Assembly: GCA_947579665.1 (NCBI GenBank)
Contig: OX388349.1
Coordinates: forward strand, 68,266,841-68,330,840
From: Sympetrum striolatum
Taxonomy: Eukaryota; Arthropoda; Insecta; Odonata; Libellulidae
DNA length: 64,000 bases
Direction of reading: 5' to 3'
Part shown: positions 1 to 12,310 of the stretch, one piece after another
How the letters are laid out: each line of letters begins with the position of its first letter
How positions within the stretch are numbered: the first letter of the stretch is position 1
Notes under the pieces: generated by a model
Seen by the model: the letters and a program-made list of their open reading frames with translations, nothing else
Databases searched by the model: none
Told to the model about the DNA's origin: nothing
Position numbers and translations under genes: made by a program

Positions 1-2220
1 GCTATATTCTCTATACTTTCATTATTCTAATCTATTCTACATTGTAAAACATTTATTTTTATTATGTTTAAAATATTAATTGTCCAGCGCTTTCACCAGT
101 AGTACCTCTAACTGCTGTGGAATACAATTCGCCAAAAATAAAATTTCCGTGACACAATTAATGATTCCAGACGGTTACCGAAAAAGGTATTGAAACAATA
201 ACCTTTGAAAACGCAGCCACGAAAAAACGTTAATTGCGGGCGGCTTAGAGCTTCAAAACCAGTTTCTTTACTAGCAGGCTGACTTTGCGGAGCTTTTAAA
301 CTGAAATAAAGAAGCCAAGTCATTGTAGTCTCAATATGAAAAAATTCAGAGAAATATTTGAATACAATTTCTTTTCATAGAAAAGGTCAAATGTTAAATC
401 CTCAATAAATATTGATGAAGGATTAAAATGCACTCTGAATTGTGTGTTATGAAACTGCGATGATAAATACTCGATAAATCTGTCATTCGCCGTTACTCTT
501 GCCGTTTAAATGAATCTAAACGGGATTAGTACCATATTAAATGCAAAAATTTTCGCAAGAAGACAATTTAAATATATCACTTTGGTTACAGTATTATGAC
601 CTCATCATTGTATCCTTTCATCACTTACTGTATTTACTCGAACACTGATTAATATAAATTGTACTTTATCATATATACGTACACATTTTGTGTTAACATT
701 CTTATTTTTTTATTATTCCATCGATGTTTATCATACTCATCAAAGTTTAAGAAACCACATACGTTTTCGTCAGATTTCAAAAAGCAATATACTGGATGAA
801 ATTAAAACAAGCAATCATAGACAGTCAAAACGCCAAGTGATGCAAATGTGACAACTTCATTGCATCCGGAACGAATTTCCACTATTGCATTTCATATGCA
901 AAAAGAGAAAGATAAAAAAGTGAGGTTAATAGGATGAGATGAAATAAGCGAATTAATTTAAATAACATTTTGATCCAAATCTGTTTAGAATAATGGAAAG
1001 AGACGTAAACTTAATTTAAATATGGAACACCGTTCCCAAAAATATCTGATGACAAAAATCGTTTCGATAAAATAATCGAAATTTTATGAAATTTATTTTG
1101 CGGTTCACGCATGGAAGACCAAAAGAAAAGATATTTAGCGCCGAGCCATAATTGGCACTGTGACTTTCATTCTGGGAAATTAATAATCGTGATAACATGC
1201 TAGCCGCAGATCCGTGTCGAGTGGAACTGAAGTAGCTTGTCAGGGATTCGTTTAATTTAATTAAAACATTACGACCTCCATTTTGCCCATCTGACAGGAA
1301 AATTATCCAATTACTGTGTGCTGAATATTCTTCCTTCCTGCTTCGAAAATCAATACAGTGACTATTGATAGCTGGAATGAGATTTCAATTGGTTTTACAA
1401 AAACCGGAAGGAAATATTTACTTTTAGGTGGATATGCTGAATTCATTTCGATAGATATTTTTTGAGAAAATACTTTTAAGAATCTAAAAATATTTTACTA
1501 AATTCTGTAAATTCTATGAAATAACTTAATTTAGCTTTTATAATTAAGGTAATATATAAGTCTAATAGTCTAATATAAGGTACCCAAGAAAATGCTTATT
1601 AGTACAGATTTCGAAAAATATGCATATTTGAAAATTATTCTAGTAAATCTCAAGTAGTTGTATAATTATGTATTGAATTTACGGAGTTTAATCTCTTTTT
1701 AAGGAAAAAGAGGGTTATATAAGGAATTTATGAGAATATTATTTTTTTCAATTTCGTTACTCTTATTATTTCGTTACAAATTCCATCTAATTACCTTTTA
1801 GACTAGGGTTCAAATTTTAAATAGCAGTTGTATTTATTTATGGCAATGCTCTCGATCTTTAGAAAAGATGTTACGCAAAGAGATAAAAGATTGGAATTTT
1901 GTAGAATTGCGTTTACTCACAAAGGTTCTCTGCCACTTTCTGAAATTTTTTAAGAATAGCTGATCGGCAGAAGAAAATATATCTGTACGTATGCTATATT
2001 ATTCTAATTGTAATAGGACTAAATAACATCAGCAGCAAATCCATAAATATTACTTGTCGTATGAAACCAATATCCAGAGATGACCTCCATGCCTGAGAAT
2101 TCACCTCTAAACAAATCATAAATCAATATCCACGGAGATGATAGTTCTTATATTAGTAATTAATATGCGTTGATTCTGCATATTTTAATGAAAGAAGAAA
2201 AATTTTGCAATAACGTCTTT
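1..2220. other. AT-rich non-coding DNA, no gene seen
   Basis: No open frame here exceeds about 70 codons, and none has recognisable domains. I saw no microsatellite longer than a few units, no terminal inverted repeats and no tRNA-like box pair. It reads as unique or strongly decayed intergenic or intronic sequence. Confidence 0.6.
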
Positions 2221-2269
2221 TTTCCTATCTTTTACATACGCCTACACATACGCATACAAACAACCATGC

Positions 2270-2342
2270 CCTAACCCTGATTCGAACCCTGGACCTCATC
2301 GACGCAAGGCTAGTACACGAACCACTACGCCACCGAGGCTGT
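2270..2342 (-). repeat. tRNA-derived SINE head (A and B boxes)
   Basis: Read on the minus strand, this starts GCCTCGGTGGCGTAGTGGTT and runs to AGGGTTCGAATCAGGG. TGGCGTAGTGG fits the RNA polymerase III A box and GGTTCGAATC fits the B box, at tRNA-like spacing. The 3' part GATGAGGTCCAGGGTTCGA resembles the variable loop and T arm of a tRNA. It is not a working tRNA: the expected 3' acceptor strand does not pair with GCCTCGG, and no CCA-ready end follows. This is typical of a SINE promoter head. The body should run towards lower coordinates (about 2200-2270), where short TATG/CATA-type repeats occur. Confidence 0.72.
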
Positions 2343-2429
2343 CTAATGACATGTACGGACTCTGTCAAAAGCGCGATATAAGCAATAATCCTGTAAAGTC
2401 ATAACCCACAAGAAAGCATTTCTTATTCA

Positions 2430-2925
2430 GTATTTTCCGAAGGAGACGCTCGGAGGGGAGGCAAGAATTCGTTCCGAATGTAAATTCTGTCGGGAGGATC
2501 GAATTTTTCTGGCAAAAGACGGGGATGAGATCCGTATTTGGACATGGACATGAAGACGAGAAATTTTACGGGTGAGGAGAGAGAGGTGATTGAAATTTCG
2601 AACTATTCATAGGAAGGAAGGAGGGTTTCCACTGAAGGGAGCCGGAATGGAAAGGATGATGGCATCGGTGGTGGAGTTAAGTCCCAGGAAAGGGAAGCGG
2701 TTATTTTCCTCTCAGACCGCATCGTCGGCGGCTGAGTTAATAGTTTTGCCTTTCGGGCCCCGAGGGCTCGCCCCAGAAATTGTTGTTTTTGATGGATCCG
2801 TAACCGACGCCGCCAAGTCCATTTCCGCGCCAAATGAAGTGGATTTTTCTAGTCAACCGGGTCTCGTTATTCTCTTAGCCGAGTTTATCCTTCGTGGTAT
2901 TAGCGATTCTGGTTATTTTTAGATC
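2430..2925. other. GC-richer CpG-containing island
   Basis: Base composition changes abruptly from AT-rich flanks to a G-rich and CpG-bearing stretch (GACGCTCGGAGGGGAGG near its start). A 110-codon frame is open on the plus strand at 2590-2922, but it overlaps an equally open minus frame and shows no domain. I treat both as chance frames allowed by composition. It is one of about 23 such islands in the window. Confidence 0.5.
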
Positions 2926-3299
2926 TGCTAGGTCTCACTTTATTTTTTTAGGATAGCTCTCCCAGGAACTGATCGAACCGTCCGTATTAGTTTTCTCTAC
3001 GCCCATCAGCTGTTTTATAATTAATTCCCTCTTTTGATTTTTTCCAATTTTTATCTCCACTTGAGTCTCCATTTTATGTCTTTATTGTATATATGTATAC
3101 ACCATGCTATCCTACTTTAGGTAACACAAAGGGAATGGCGATAAAAATATATTTAACTGCAATGAATTACGGTCGTAACTATAGCGCAGTATTTATATAT
3201 GCAATGAGAAGGGTTTTACTCACATAGTAAACTTTATGGTCTTGTACGCAAATCCAATTATATCGCATTTAGTATGATATTGAGATCATGGATAATTAA

Positions 3300-4032
3300 T
3301 CTTTTATATAAAAATGAAATGATATTCGTGACGTTGTCTAAAACTCGAAAACGGCTCGACCGATTTTAATTTTTTTGTTTTGTTCGCCTCGGTACGGAGG
3401 TGGTTCAGAAACAAAGGAAATTAGGAAAAACCCAAAGGGAATAGCCGAAATATTGAAAAAGCATTTCCATAATAAATGCATGTAAAGTTCATTTTTCTCG
3501 CAGCAGGCTTTATTTCATTTGAAAATTTAAATTAGAAATAATAGTCTTACAAAGTTGAATCAAGCATCAACAGAAGGGGAATAGAATAAAAATTCTTATT
3601 TTGGTCGTGAAATATTGTTGAAGAATCGAAATTTCGAGAATTTTGATAAAATGCGTATATGTTATCCAAATTTCGAGGTTGTAAACAACCTATCCCCCTT
3701 GACAACGAAGGCGATTGTTGATTCCAAGTTCATGTATTTATCCTTCAAGATGCATTAAGAATGTAAGTCAAGTTAAATTAATCCTGCTAATAAGTGATAC
3801 ACTTTATGAAGAAGAAAATATTGCATGAGATTTTAACATTTGCTGTTACGAACAATATCCTGTAAGGATTTGCACGAAAAAAAGTACGAACATTAAAATT
3901 TTAATTTTTTAAATTTTTTTTAACTTCAGTAGCAACCAAGTTTTATTTACAACAACATAATTGTTTACTGAATTTTTAATTAGAGTTTTAAACGGTTTTA
4001 CTCTCCCTCTCTACTCGAGGACTTACAATTAG
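3300..4032 (+). mobile_element. Helitron-like non-autonomous element, copy 1
   Basis: Begins A|TC followed by TTTTATATAAAAATGAAATG, then AACTCGAAAACGGCTCGACC, which resembles the 5' end of many arthropod Helitrons. It ends near TTACAATTAG|T, where the longer copy at 48839-50058 has the canonical CTAG|T. The two copies share diverged blocks in the same order: AAATTAGAAATAATAGTC, GGGAATAGAATAA, GTAAACAACC, GGCGATTGTTGA and GTAGCAACCAAGTTTTATTT. This copy is about 490 bp shorter, the difference lying in the 3' half. No Rep/helicase coding sequence is present, so it would depend on a helper. The shared repeat is clear; the Helitron class rests on the terminal signatures and is less certain. Confidence 0.6.
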
Positions 4033-4607
4033 TATAATATAGAAATTCCCTCTAAAGAAGTATTGCTGGTATTTGGTTTGCCTTTAGTCCATTATTAAAC
4101 TCTGTAATTATTTTTCAGATATGTTACTCTATATACATGAAAATAATATCATCTTTGAATATTTTAAGTATAGGAATCATGAATTACAATTATTTGCTAA
4201 TATCACCGAAAACAATCGCAAATGATTAACAGAATTGACAAAAATTGAATCATTCCTATATTTATATTTTGAAATTGGTTTTGCTCTTCTTGGTACATCA
4301 TCTTTCTATTGGCGTTCGTTGCAGAGTCAATCTATGACATTTTATATAGTATAGTTTTTATAGTATATAAATATAATGCATATCCATTAATCTTATCTTA
4401 GCATTTATTCATACGATTTTCAAATATATAAAGTCCCGGCTTCTTCAAATGATTAAATGATGAAATTGATATAAAATAAGTAGATGCATCAGCCTTACAC
4501 GAGAGTTTTCCACTCGTAGCACTCTGGCTGTAATAGTAAATAGTAAGAAGAGTAAAGGAGATAACCCAATCTTCATTTATCGCATTAATGTTGCTAATGG
4601 TAATGAG

Positions 4608-4910
4608 CAAATTTTCACAAAGTGTGGTCTGTGGACCCAGGGGGTCCGCGATAATATTTTTGGGAGTCCTCAGACGCTTTAACAAAAAATAGAGGATATC
4701 CAAATTTATTTATCTGAATTGTAAAATCTATACTACAACTGAAATAAATTTTTCTGTGCGAATGTCTTTAACTAATATTTTTATCCTTTGAATTAACAAT
4801 ACATATATGTTTGTAATATTATTGTTTGGTTCATTCCAAAGCTGAGAAGGGGCCCCTGAAATTTTTTCCCTTTCAAGGGGTCCACGGACTGGAAAGTTTG
4901 GGAACCACTG
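4608..4910 (-). mobile_element. hAT-type MITE, copy 1 (inverted)
   Basis: On the minus strand the element starts CAGTGGTTCCCAAACTTT, then GTCCGTGGACCCC. The other end reads CAAAGTGTGGTCTGTGGACC on the plus strand, so the ends are inverted repeats, though the outermost bases at 4608-4616 are decayed. The whole interior matches the element at 6080-6357, including CATGAACCAAACAATAA-like and GCGTCTNNGGAC-like blocks. CAGTGGTTCCCAAAC is a common end type for non-autonomous hAT elements. About 300 bp, no coding capacity. The flanking octamers (GTAATGAG and ATTTAGAG) match at only about half the positions, so a target duplication is not proven for this copy. Confidence 0.82.
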
Positions 4911-6079
4911 ATTTAGAGCTTTATGATACCACCAGTTTTCGAGCTGATAACTATACAGGGACATTAACAAGGAAAGTAAGCCAAACATACTCATTTCTCA
5001 TGTTGCTCACATGGTCATATTCCCCTTCTGCAACTCTTTGTTTCAAGTGATGAAGGGCTTGAGGTTCACACTGCCTATGAAGCTTCAAACACCGCAAACA
5101 TATAAGGGAGTACGTCATTGTTATATTTTTTTAATTTTCAAGATGAGATGGAATGAATTATTACATTATTTTTTCTGGGGAACTTAAGAGAAGGCACCTT
5201 CCGAGTCACGTTTTAAATGTCAAGAGAATTAACGCTCGATAGTCTAATTATTCTGTTTATGTGCGTTTATTTTTGAGATGACATTCTCATTGGCAAGATT
5301 TAATGTCAGGAGTGAGAGAGTGGCGGAAAGGTTAAAATTTCTTTGGTTGCGCTGTTTGCTCAGCCAGAAATAACTCTGAGAAGCTCTCTCTCGAGGTGAT
5401 TCCTGGAACACAGGATTTAATACGACCTGATTTATAAAATGCCTGAGAATTGAATAATAAAATAAGAAAATTGTATCATGTTTGGTAAAATTACGGAATT
5501 ATATATAAATGAACCAAAGTTTTTACAGAGATGTACATTATCTTAATATTAGTAGGTCATGCAATAAATTTCCATGAAGAATATCATAAAAGAAATTCGT
5601 AAAATTAGTGACTACAGGAATTTAAAATAATATTTGAATATTAGTCCACTTGTGAGGTTAAATAAGTTGCTTAGTTACATTAACATCAAGTTTGCGTCTT
5701 ATGCATGAAGTTCCATAAGTGAATTGTTATTTTGAAAATAAAATACAAATTTTGAATACCTTAAAAGATTTACATTGCTTTGAAATATCGATTTTATGAA
5801 CTATTTTTGTATTTTAAGTAGCAGCCTTATTTATTTGTTACCTATAGAACAATATTTGTCTTTGTATGTTGTAATGTAAATGTATTTACCTTAATTAGTG
5901 TGAAGTCTTACACTAAATTCTGGGATTGAAAATATACAATTTAACAAACCATCAAGAAAACTACCCATTGAGAAGCATCAAGCCTATTAACATTTTAATG
6001 GCAGTTTTAATGTATCGTAATCTACAATTATTTGCGAAATTATGGTTTTTGTATTTATATAAACTTCAATATATTAGAG
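4911..6079. other. AT-rich spacer between two hAT MITEs
   Basis: No gene, RNA gene or repeat was recognised. Short frames are present but lack domains. Confidence 0.55.
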
Positions 6080-6357
6080 CGTCGGTTCCCAAATTATTTG
6101 AGTCCGTAGACCCCTTGAAAAAAGAAAAAACTCAGAGACTCCTTCTCAGTTTTGGCATGAACCAAACAATAACATTACAAACTCACATATTTATTGTTTT
6201 TTAATTCAAGGAAAATATATTAGTTTAAGACGTTCACAAAAAAATGCATTTTATTAGAAAAATTATATAGCAGATAAAAAAATGGGTATCCTATATTTTT
6301 TGTTCAAGCGTCTCCGGACCCAAAAAATATTGTCGGATCACACATTGGGAACCTCTG
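6080..6357 (+). mobile_element. hAT-type MITE, copy 2
   Basis: Same family as 4608-4910 but in the opposite orientation. The left end has CGGTTCCCAAATTATTTGAG then TCCGTAGACCCC. The right end, read on the minus strand, is CAGAGGTTCCCAATGTGTGA. The flanking octamers TATTAGAG (6072-6079) and TTTTTGAG (6358-6365) agree at 6 of 8 positions, as expected for an old 8-bp hAT target-site duplication. Length 278 bp, non-coding. Copies 1 and 2 lie 1.2 kb apart head to head, so transcripts across both could fold into long duplex RNA. Confidence 0.85.
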
Positions 6358-7900
6358 TTTTTGAGGAATAATAAATGAGGGTCAAATATTCTTGTCAAAC
6401 GCAGGTAACGAAAGATATTATAGCTTGCGGGAACAATAGAGTTTAATAATAATTGAACGAAAAACTGAGAGAAAGAGGCTAGAAATTAATCAATTCAAAA
6501 TGTTGACCGTGGCATCATTTTTTTCTAAGTACTGGTGAATAAAATAAACTCTCCGCAAAAGCCTTGATACTATTTTTTTACTCTGACATTTGTTTCTTTT
6601 ACGGAAAATAGAGCTAACTTCATTAAAATTGAATATTTTCAGAGAAAATGGAAGTGCTGTTTGCTTTGTGCTCGCTTGTAATCACTCGGCTAAGAAGTTA
6701 AAGTACTTGACTTCCTTATTGCGTTCTAAGAAGGAGTGCACTTCTCAAGAACCCAATCTCTTCTAAGGCTTGTAAACTTCCAGCTTCTTTAAAACGTTAT
6801 CTGCAAAAAGGAAATTAGTTCAGCCTGCCGCTCGTTAAAGGGTGAGGACTCCAGAGAATGCCGTACACAAGGACAGTGGCATGATTATTTCATGGAGAAA
6901 AAATATGAGTGGGTGAACTCACAATATCTTCTCTATCTCTTTAAAGCAGAAAGTTAGGAATTTACATTAATTACTTCAATCTAAGCGACAAATCTAGAAA
7001 CGCGATATCCTAAAAAAAACAGGGACAAAGTTAATTTCGTGGCGTTCTAACTTAATAAAAATATAAATGTAGATTAATATTGGTCTATCGTCTTCAAATA
7101 GGAATGTTTACTGCCTATATAATTGATATATTTTTTAACTTTTATCTACTTTTCATTGTACACATTTATGAGCATGCTGTCTTAAAGAACAGGCACTACA
7201 CATGAAGTTGAAATATATGCATTTCTACCGTAAGATTTTCAAGCAAGCATGGGGGAATACACTTTAAATGCTATGGGAAGTCAAAAATAAAATACCACTT
7301 CACTCATTTTTAACAGCTGCTTTTAAGTCGAATTACGAAACAACATTGCAAATAAAAAGTTATCCTTTCATAGAAATACTTCGAACGAATTAACGAAAAA
7401 TATAATTCTTTGATACTAAAAAAAAACATTAACATACCTTGATGCCCTTTGTCTACCTTATCAACGATAAATCAGTAATTATCATTCGCAGATCATTGGT
7501 ATCCAAGGTTTTCAATAGAGTTATTGAGAAAAATTATATTATCTACATTACTCTTAATGCGCCTATGTAATCACGGTTGCATACGGGAAAATCATGAGCT
7601 CGGCCATTCCTTATAAAGGGGACCTATTTTTGGACATATTACTTTAGAGGATATTTGCGTAATTTATCACACGTTTTAATAAATACACCAATAATATTTC
7701 TATTACTCATGATAAAATGCCCAAAAATTGTCCTCTTTTCACCATCCTCGAATAACATTCGGCGGGATGATAAACAACCGCGATGAATCGAAAATCATAA
7801 ATCCGCAGGACAAACAGCGACGACGTACAGCGAGAAAATAAAAAAACAAGCGCCATACCCTCCGAAGAAATAAAAAAAAGAAACTCCCTTATCGCCCGGG
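6358..7900. other. AT-rich non-coding DNA
   Basis: No gene or repeat recognised. A 67-codon minus frame at 7707-7910 has no domain and enters the next island by chance. Confidence 0.5.
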
Positions 7901-8730
7901 AAACGGACAAAACCTAAGCATTCGTTTCCCCGCGATATCGCGCGGTAGACAAACGCAACAATGGAGATAATAGATTAAGAGAAAGTGAATAAAAGATGAG
8001 ATCCGCGGGCGGCGGCATAACTCACACCGCGAAACGGCGGCGATGCGAAAAAGTTGAAAAATACGAGGGGACGGGAAGAAAAATAAAGCTCGCTCGGGGA
8101 AAGGGGTGCGATGATGAAATAGTAATGAAGGAAGAGCTAAGGGACGTGAATGCGCTGATGGATAGGCGTCTTTAGACAGGGCAAAGTGGGGTGCTTCGAA
8201 GCATTCTCGATCATTCCGGTCCCCCGACCACAGATGGGGTGGAAGGATGATTGTCTAGATGGAGACAGTGAGAGAAGGCGAGATTTTTCCAAGGAAAAAA
8301 GGCGAGAATGGGAAAGGGGTGGGGAATGAAGTCAGACCCCAAACAATGGTGGGCGTAGGGTACGATAAGGAAAGGAAAAATCAGGGATGTAACGGAAGGA
8401 AAGGCTCGTTGAAATAAACAAATATCGGGCCATAAAAGGTGATTTAAGGTTTTTTGCGGAAATTTCCCCTAATAGAGGGGTAGGGAATTGGGAAAATAAA
8501 ATGGGTGATAAGATGAATGGATAACGCGGGGTGAATAAATATTGCGGGACACGCTAAAAATACGCGTTGGATGAAATGGAGAGTGAGAGATTTATTCGAA
8601 TGGAGACAATGGAGAAGATGAAAGTGGTGGAGGAAGCCTTGGAGGAAAGATCGAGATGAGTCAGGGAGATGCGGACAAAATGAAAAACCAACAAGGAAGA
8701 AGTATGGGATTGTAGATAAGCGCAAGCAAA
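7900..8730. other. GC-richer, purine-skewed island
   Basis: CpG-bearing start (CGCGATATCGCGCGG at about 7931, and CGGGCGGCGGC near 8007) followed by about 600 bp in which the plus strand is mostly G and A. The minus frame at 8444-8725 codes only for a phenylalanine-, leucine- and serine-rich string, as expected from the purine skew, and is not taken as a gene. Confidence 0.5.
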
Positions 8731-10190
8731 TCTGTCAACGCTGAAAAAAATTCAAACCCAACAAAAATGATACTGTATTTCAACAATAAAATGTTCAACC
8801 TCCTCAATTTGAGCGGCATGATTATTTCTCTAATTACCAAAATTGTCTTGTGATATGCATTTTGTGGTTCTGCTTGCTTGACGCCAGAGTTAGAAGATTA
8901 AGTATAGTGAACTTACCTTAAGAAAGTTTTAACAGTGTTTCATAGCACAGACTAATTCCTTAGAACATTCTTTCTTGCCTTCGACTGGAAGAAAAATAAA
9001 AAGAGGATTTTTACTTTCACACATTTCACCAAATGAGATATTTTTCCAATAAATTTGACGCAAGCATAATAATTTTAATATGTATATGGTTACTTCAAAG
9101 TTAAGGCAAAATGGAATTTCCTTTCCCCAATACATTTTCAATTTTGAGAAATATGTTTTAGAGTGCATGTATTCTATTGTATGTTTTAGAGTGTAACATC
9201 AGTAGAAGGGATACTTTAGGCCATTTACACTTTAAGAGATTACCGATGTAAGTAATGCTTCAACTTTAATAATTGCTAATAATTTATATCTTTGAATGAT
9301 ATAAGGAGCGCAAATTCTGTGTAGAGAAAGGAGGTGTATCCTGATAGAATACACCTCCTCAGGATGTAAATGCTATGTTCCTACAAACAGAGATAAGATA
9401 ACATGATGAAAACATTAAGAAAAATTAAGAACTGGGAAACTAACTGCATTACAGGATACATTTTAAAGACCGCCTTAACCCATTTTCCCAACCCAACTGC
9501 CAAAGTTTTTTCTGAATAATATTTACTTTATTCCTCTTATTCAGATCTCATTAATATGAAAAACATTTATTTTGAATTTCAACATAATCATATTTCTCAA
9601 AATTTACAATTTTAGTGCAAATTGCCTCCGTGATAGATATCGTTCGTAAGTGGCTTAAAGTACCTGTTCCACAAATGGGATCATGGTTTTTAATGGGTTA
9701 AGATAGGCAAGTTAGCTTGTAGAGAGTGTTTCATTAATGCAAATACCTATCCATATTTATACATTTTACTAGGTCCTTCAAGTTTAGTGTATCTATCTTT
9801 ACTCATGACTCAAAATGCATTTTCATAAAAGGAAAATGAATTATTTCCTAATAATATAATTTCAGAAATTACGTAAATATTTATGACTGATTTAAATGCC
9901 TATGTCATAGAATATCAATTTTATTAGGCATCCTTGATTAAGGTAATTCATGTGTAAAATTTAGGCTTCTTACATTCTTGACGCTATAGTCGATTAAATG
10001 TTGCATAACAACAGTTGCTAGAGGTAGTAAATATGGTTTAAATATAATAATTATCCATGACGAAAGAGTGAGTTAATAGCGTATTATAAGGATATTAATA
10101 ATTGCCGACAATATGATTAATTATTATGTAATTAACTTTGGGGTATAGTGTGTAAGAATCCAAAAATTTAGCATTTAAGCCAAAGAGAAT
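8731..10190. other. AT-rich non-coding DNA with a short local duplication
   Basis: The 13-mer ATGTTTTAGAGTG occurs at 9152 and again at 9181, a small tandem duplication with a 29-bp period. The only other structure seen is the hairpin at 9329-9359, listed separately. No gene is recognised. Confidence 0.5.
9329..9359. repeat. Perfect 11-bp inverted repeat (hairpin)
   Basis: AGGAGGTGTAT (9329-9339) is followed, after a 9-base loop, by its exact reverse complement ATACACCTCCT (9349-9359). The arms are far more GC-rich than the surroundings. There is no T run after it, so it is not a bacterial-style terminator; its origin is unknown. Confidence 0.8.
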
Positions 10191-10860
10191 TAGGGATTAC
10201 AGCCACCAAAGGAGAGGAAACAGTACGCATTGGGAGAGCCCATGTAATTGGGGGAACGAATGAAATGAAAAATGTATTTCCGAGAGACAGAACCTGCTCG
10301 TACGTATGAGTTCGAGATAAATGGGAAATAAAATACAAATGCTTATAAATATGAAATGAGGGGAAAAGGAATGCGCGGGGATTAAAAGGCAGGCGAAAGG
10401 GGTGGGGAGTAAATTAGTGGAGAGGGGAACGGCGGGGACGAGAACACAGAGAGCGGAGAAAGCGAGAGGAGAAGGGGTAACGCAGGGGGTGGAGGGACGC
10501 AAGAGGGCCGGTGAAAAACCACGAGGGAGAGCCTGAGAGTTTATTAAGTGAGGCTATACGTCATAGTCCAGTAGCTCGCCTAAGAGAAATCCACCGAAGA
10601 GTTATTCCGCAGGGATGCAGTCCGAAAACTGTATGAATAGAAAGTGGGAGGGGGTGAAGATGAATCCGATTGCAGCAGACTTCCACGGTGCATTCGGACG
10701 CAATGCACTCGACTTGCGAGCCATTTCCTTCCGAAACGTAACTCGAAGAGTTCATTTGCCAAAATTGAACTTCATGCTACATCGGATAGTTACAAGTTCC
10801 AAGTTTCCAAAATAAGGTAGTTAAGTAGTCAGAGGGAGAGAAATTGGAAGGAACATTTCG
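10190..10860. other. Purine-skewed GC-richer island
   Basis: About 350 bp of G/A-rich plus strand (for example GGGGTGGGGAG near 10400), then a more balanced CpG-bearing part to about 10800. Overlapping frames on both strands (10561-10815) show no recognisable domain. Confidence 0.45.
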
Positions 10861-11470
10861 GGTCCAAATTTGAGAGAATGTACAAGATTTCGTAAAAGCA
10901 TCATTAAGTGTAACCATAAATTTTATTGGATAAAATTTTGAACTTATCATCCGCAGTCGTCATTTTAATATAAAACGTGGGTTTCAGCTAACATTAAAAT
11001 ATTTTCCTATGTAAAAATATTTATGAAAAAGTTTTATTGGACTCTCCCAGCGTTTGAATTAGTCGGTAAAATCAGTTTAATTAAGATAAATTCAGGATAG
11101 TTCTGATGCATTTTTATTTCATTATAAAAGGACAGATAACCTAAACCATTGTCAATGTGACCTCTATTTTGAAATGTGGCTTCGCGATATATAAAATAAA
11201 GAAAAGATGAGATGAGTAATTGAAACCCTTTAACTGAAACTTATAGTACATAGTTCACAAAAAAGCGTACGTTGTGCCTACTTAAAACCTACATTGACAA
11301 CACGATGTTATGTTTGAGTATTATATATTTCAGAGAGCTGAAGAAAACGATTCAGGAAATTATTTTTACAGCGAGCTTTAGGACAAATAAAAAATAACTA
11401 ATACAAAATAACTAATACACATAAATAAACTAAGAACCTAGATGTATTTCTTTTCTATTAAAAATTACAT
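10861..11470. other. AT-rich non-coding DNA with a small tandem duplication
   Basis: AAAATAACTAATAC is duplicated in tandem near 11391-11420 with a 15-bp period. Nothing else is recognised. Confidence 0.45.
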
Positions 11471-11481
11471 TAATGGGTGAT

Positions 11482-11520
11482 GTGGGTTCGTGTCCTGGTC
11501 AGGTGTATTTTTTCACTTAG
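11482..11520 (+). repeat. Possible SINE fragment (B-box-like)
   Basis: GTGGGTTCGTGTCCTGGTCA resembles the B box and following stretch of tRNA-derived SINEs (GGTTCGANTCC). No convincing A box lies at the right distance upstream, so at most a 5'-decayed fragment remains. Confidence 0.3.
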
Positions 11521-11879
11521 TTTCATTCGCAGGTTTTTTTAGACAAGGCTTACCCGTAGAAAGTAATTGTATACCCCTTCCCTTGTTGTTTACTGCGATA
11601 CAATTATCAAAACAAAAACACAAAGAATAAGTATTTTTCGTCTTCGTTGAGAGATTTTGCAGATTTATATCAACCTGCTACCTTTAAGGACCACGGCAAA
11701 GTTGAATTCCATCGGAACTACTGATTGGTTTTCTGAAATAATATACTTTAAATGGAGTGAGACCAAACTATTTGATATCTTAATTTATGCATAACCACTT
11801 TTTCATCTCCGTCAATTCGAACAGCTGATTTTCGAGCAGCTCATAAGTCCTGATTCCACTGCATTGAGAAAAGAATGGG

Positions 11880-12310
11880 AATGTGTATACTATGTATTAA
11901 CTCTGTTCGCAGTAATTCCAAAGGAAAACGTTCTCTTGAAGCATTCGATCGTTTAAACGAAGGAGAAATTGCGCACGGGGCTTCGAGATTAGGCGCAAAA
12001 GGATTTCCTTTCCAAAAGTGGAATGATGAGGGAGGGATTAAGCCGAGTCGTTTTAAAGTGTTTGTAGTGCAAATGGAGGGAGGTTATGTAGACATTCGAG
12101 GGAGTCTCTCTTAGCGAGAAGAGGCGTTTTGGGGATTACGTCGGCCGCGTTGGTTTTAATATGAGTCGCGGAGATCAGCGCGTAGATGGAAACAGCTATT
12201 GTTAACTCGTGGGCGTCGAATGGTAAATGATGCCGCTAAAGAGAATTGCTGTGCACGGGTAAAGGCTGACCTCACTTGAATGGCGGTTCACTTTCTTGAA
12301 TGCTCTGAAA
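11880..12310. other. GC-richer CpG-containing island
   Basis: CpG-bearing stretch (for example ACGTCGGCCGCG near 12138) within AT-rich flanks. A 79-codon plus frame at 11875-12114 has an ATG but no recognisable domain and no clear splice context. Confidence 0.45.
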
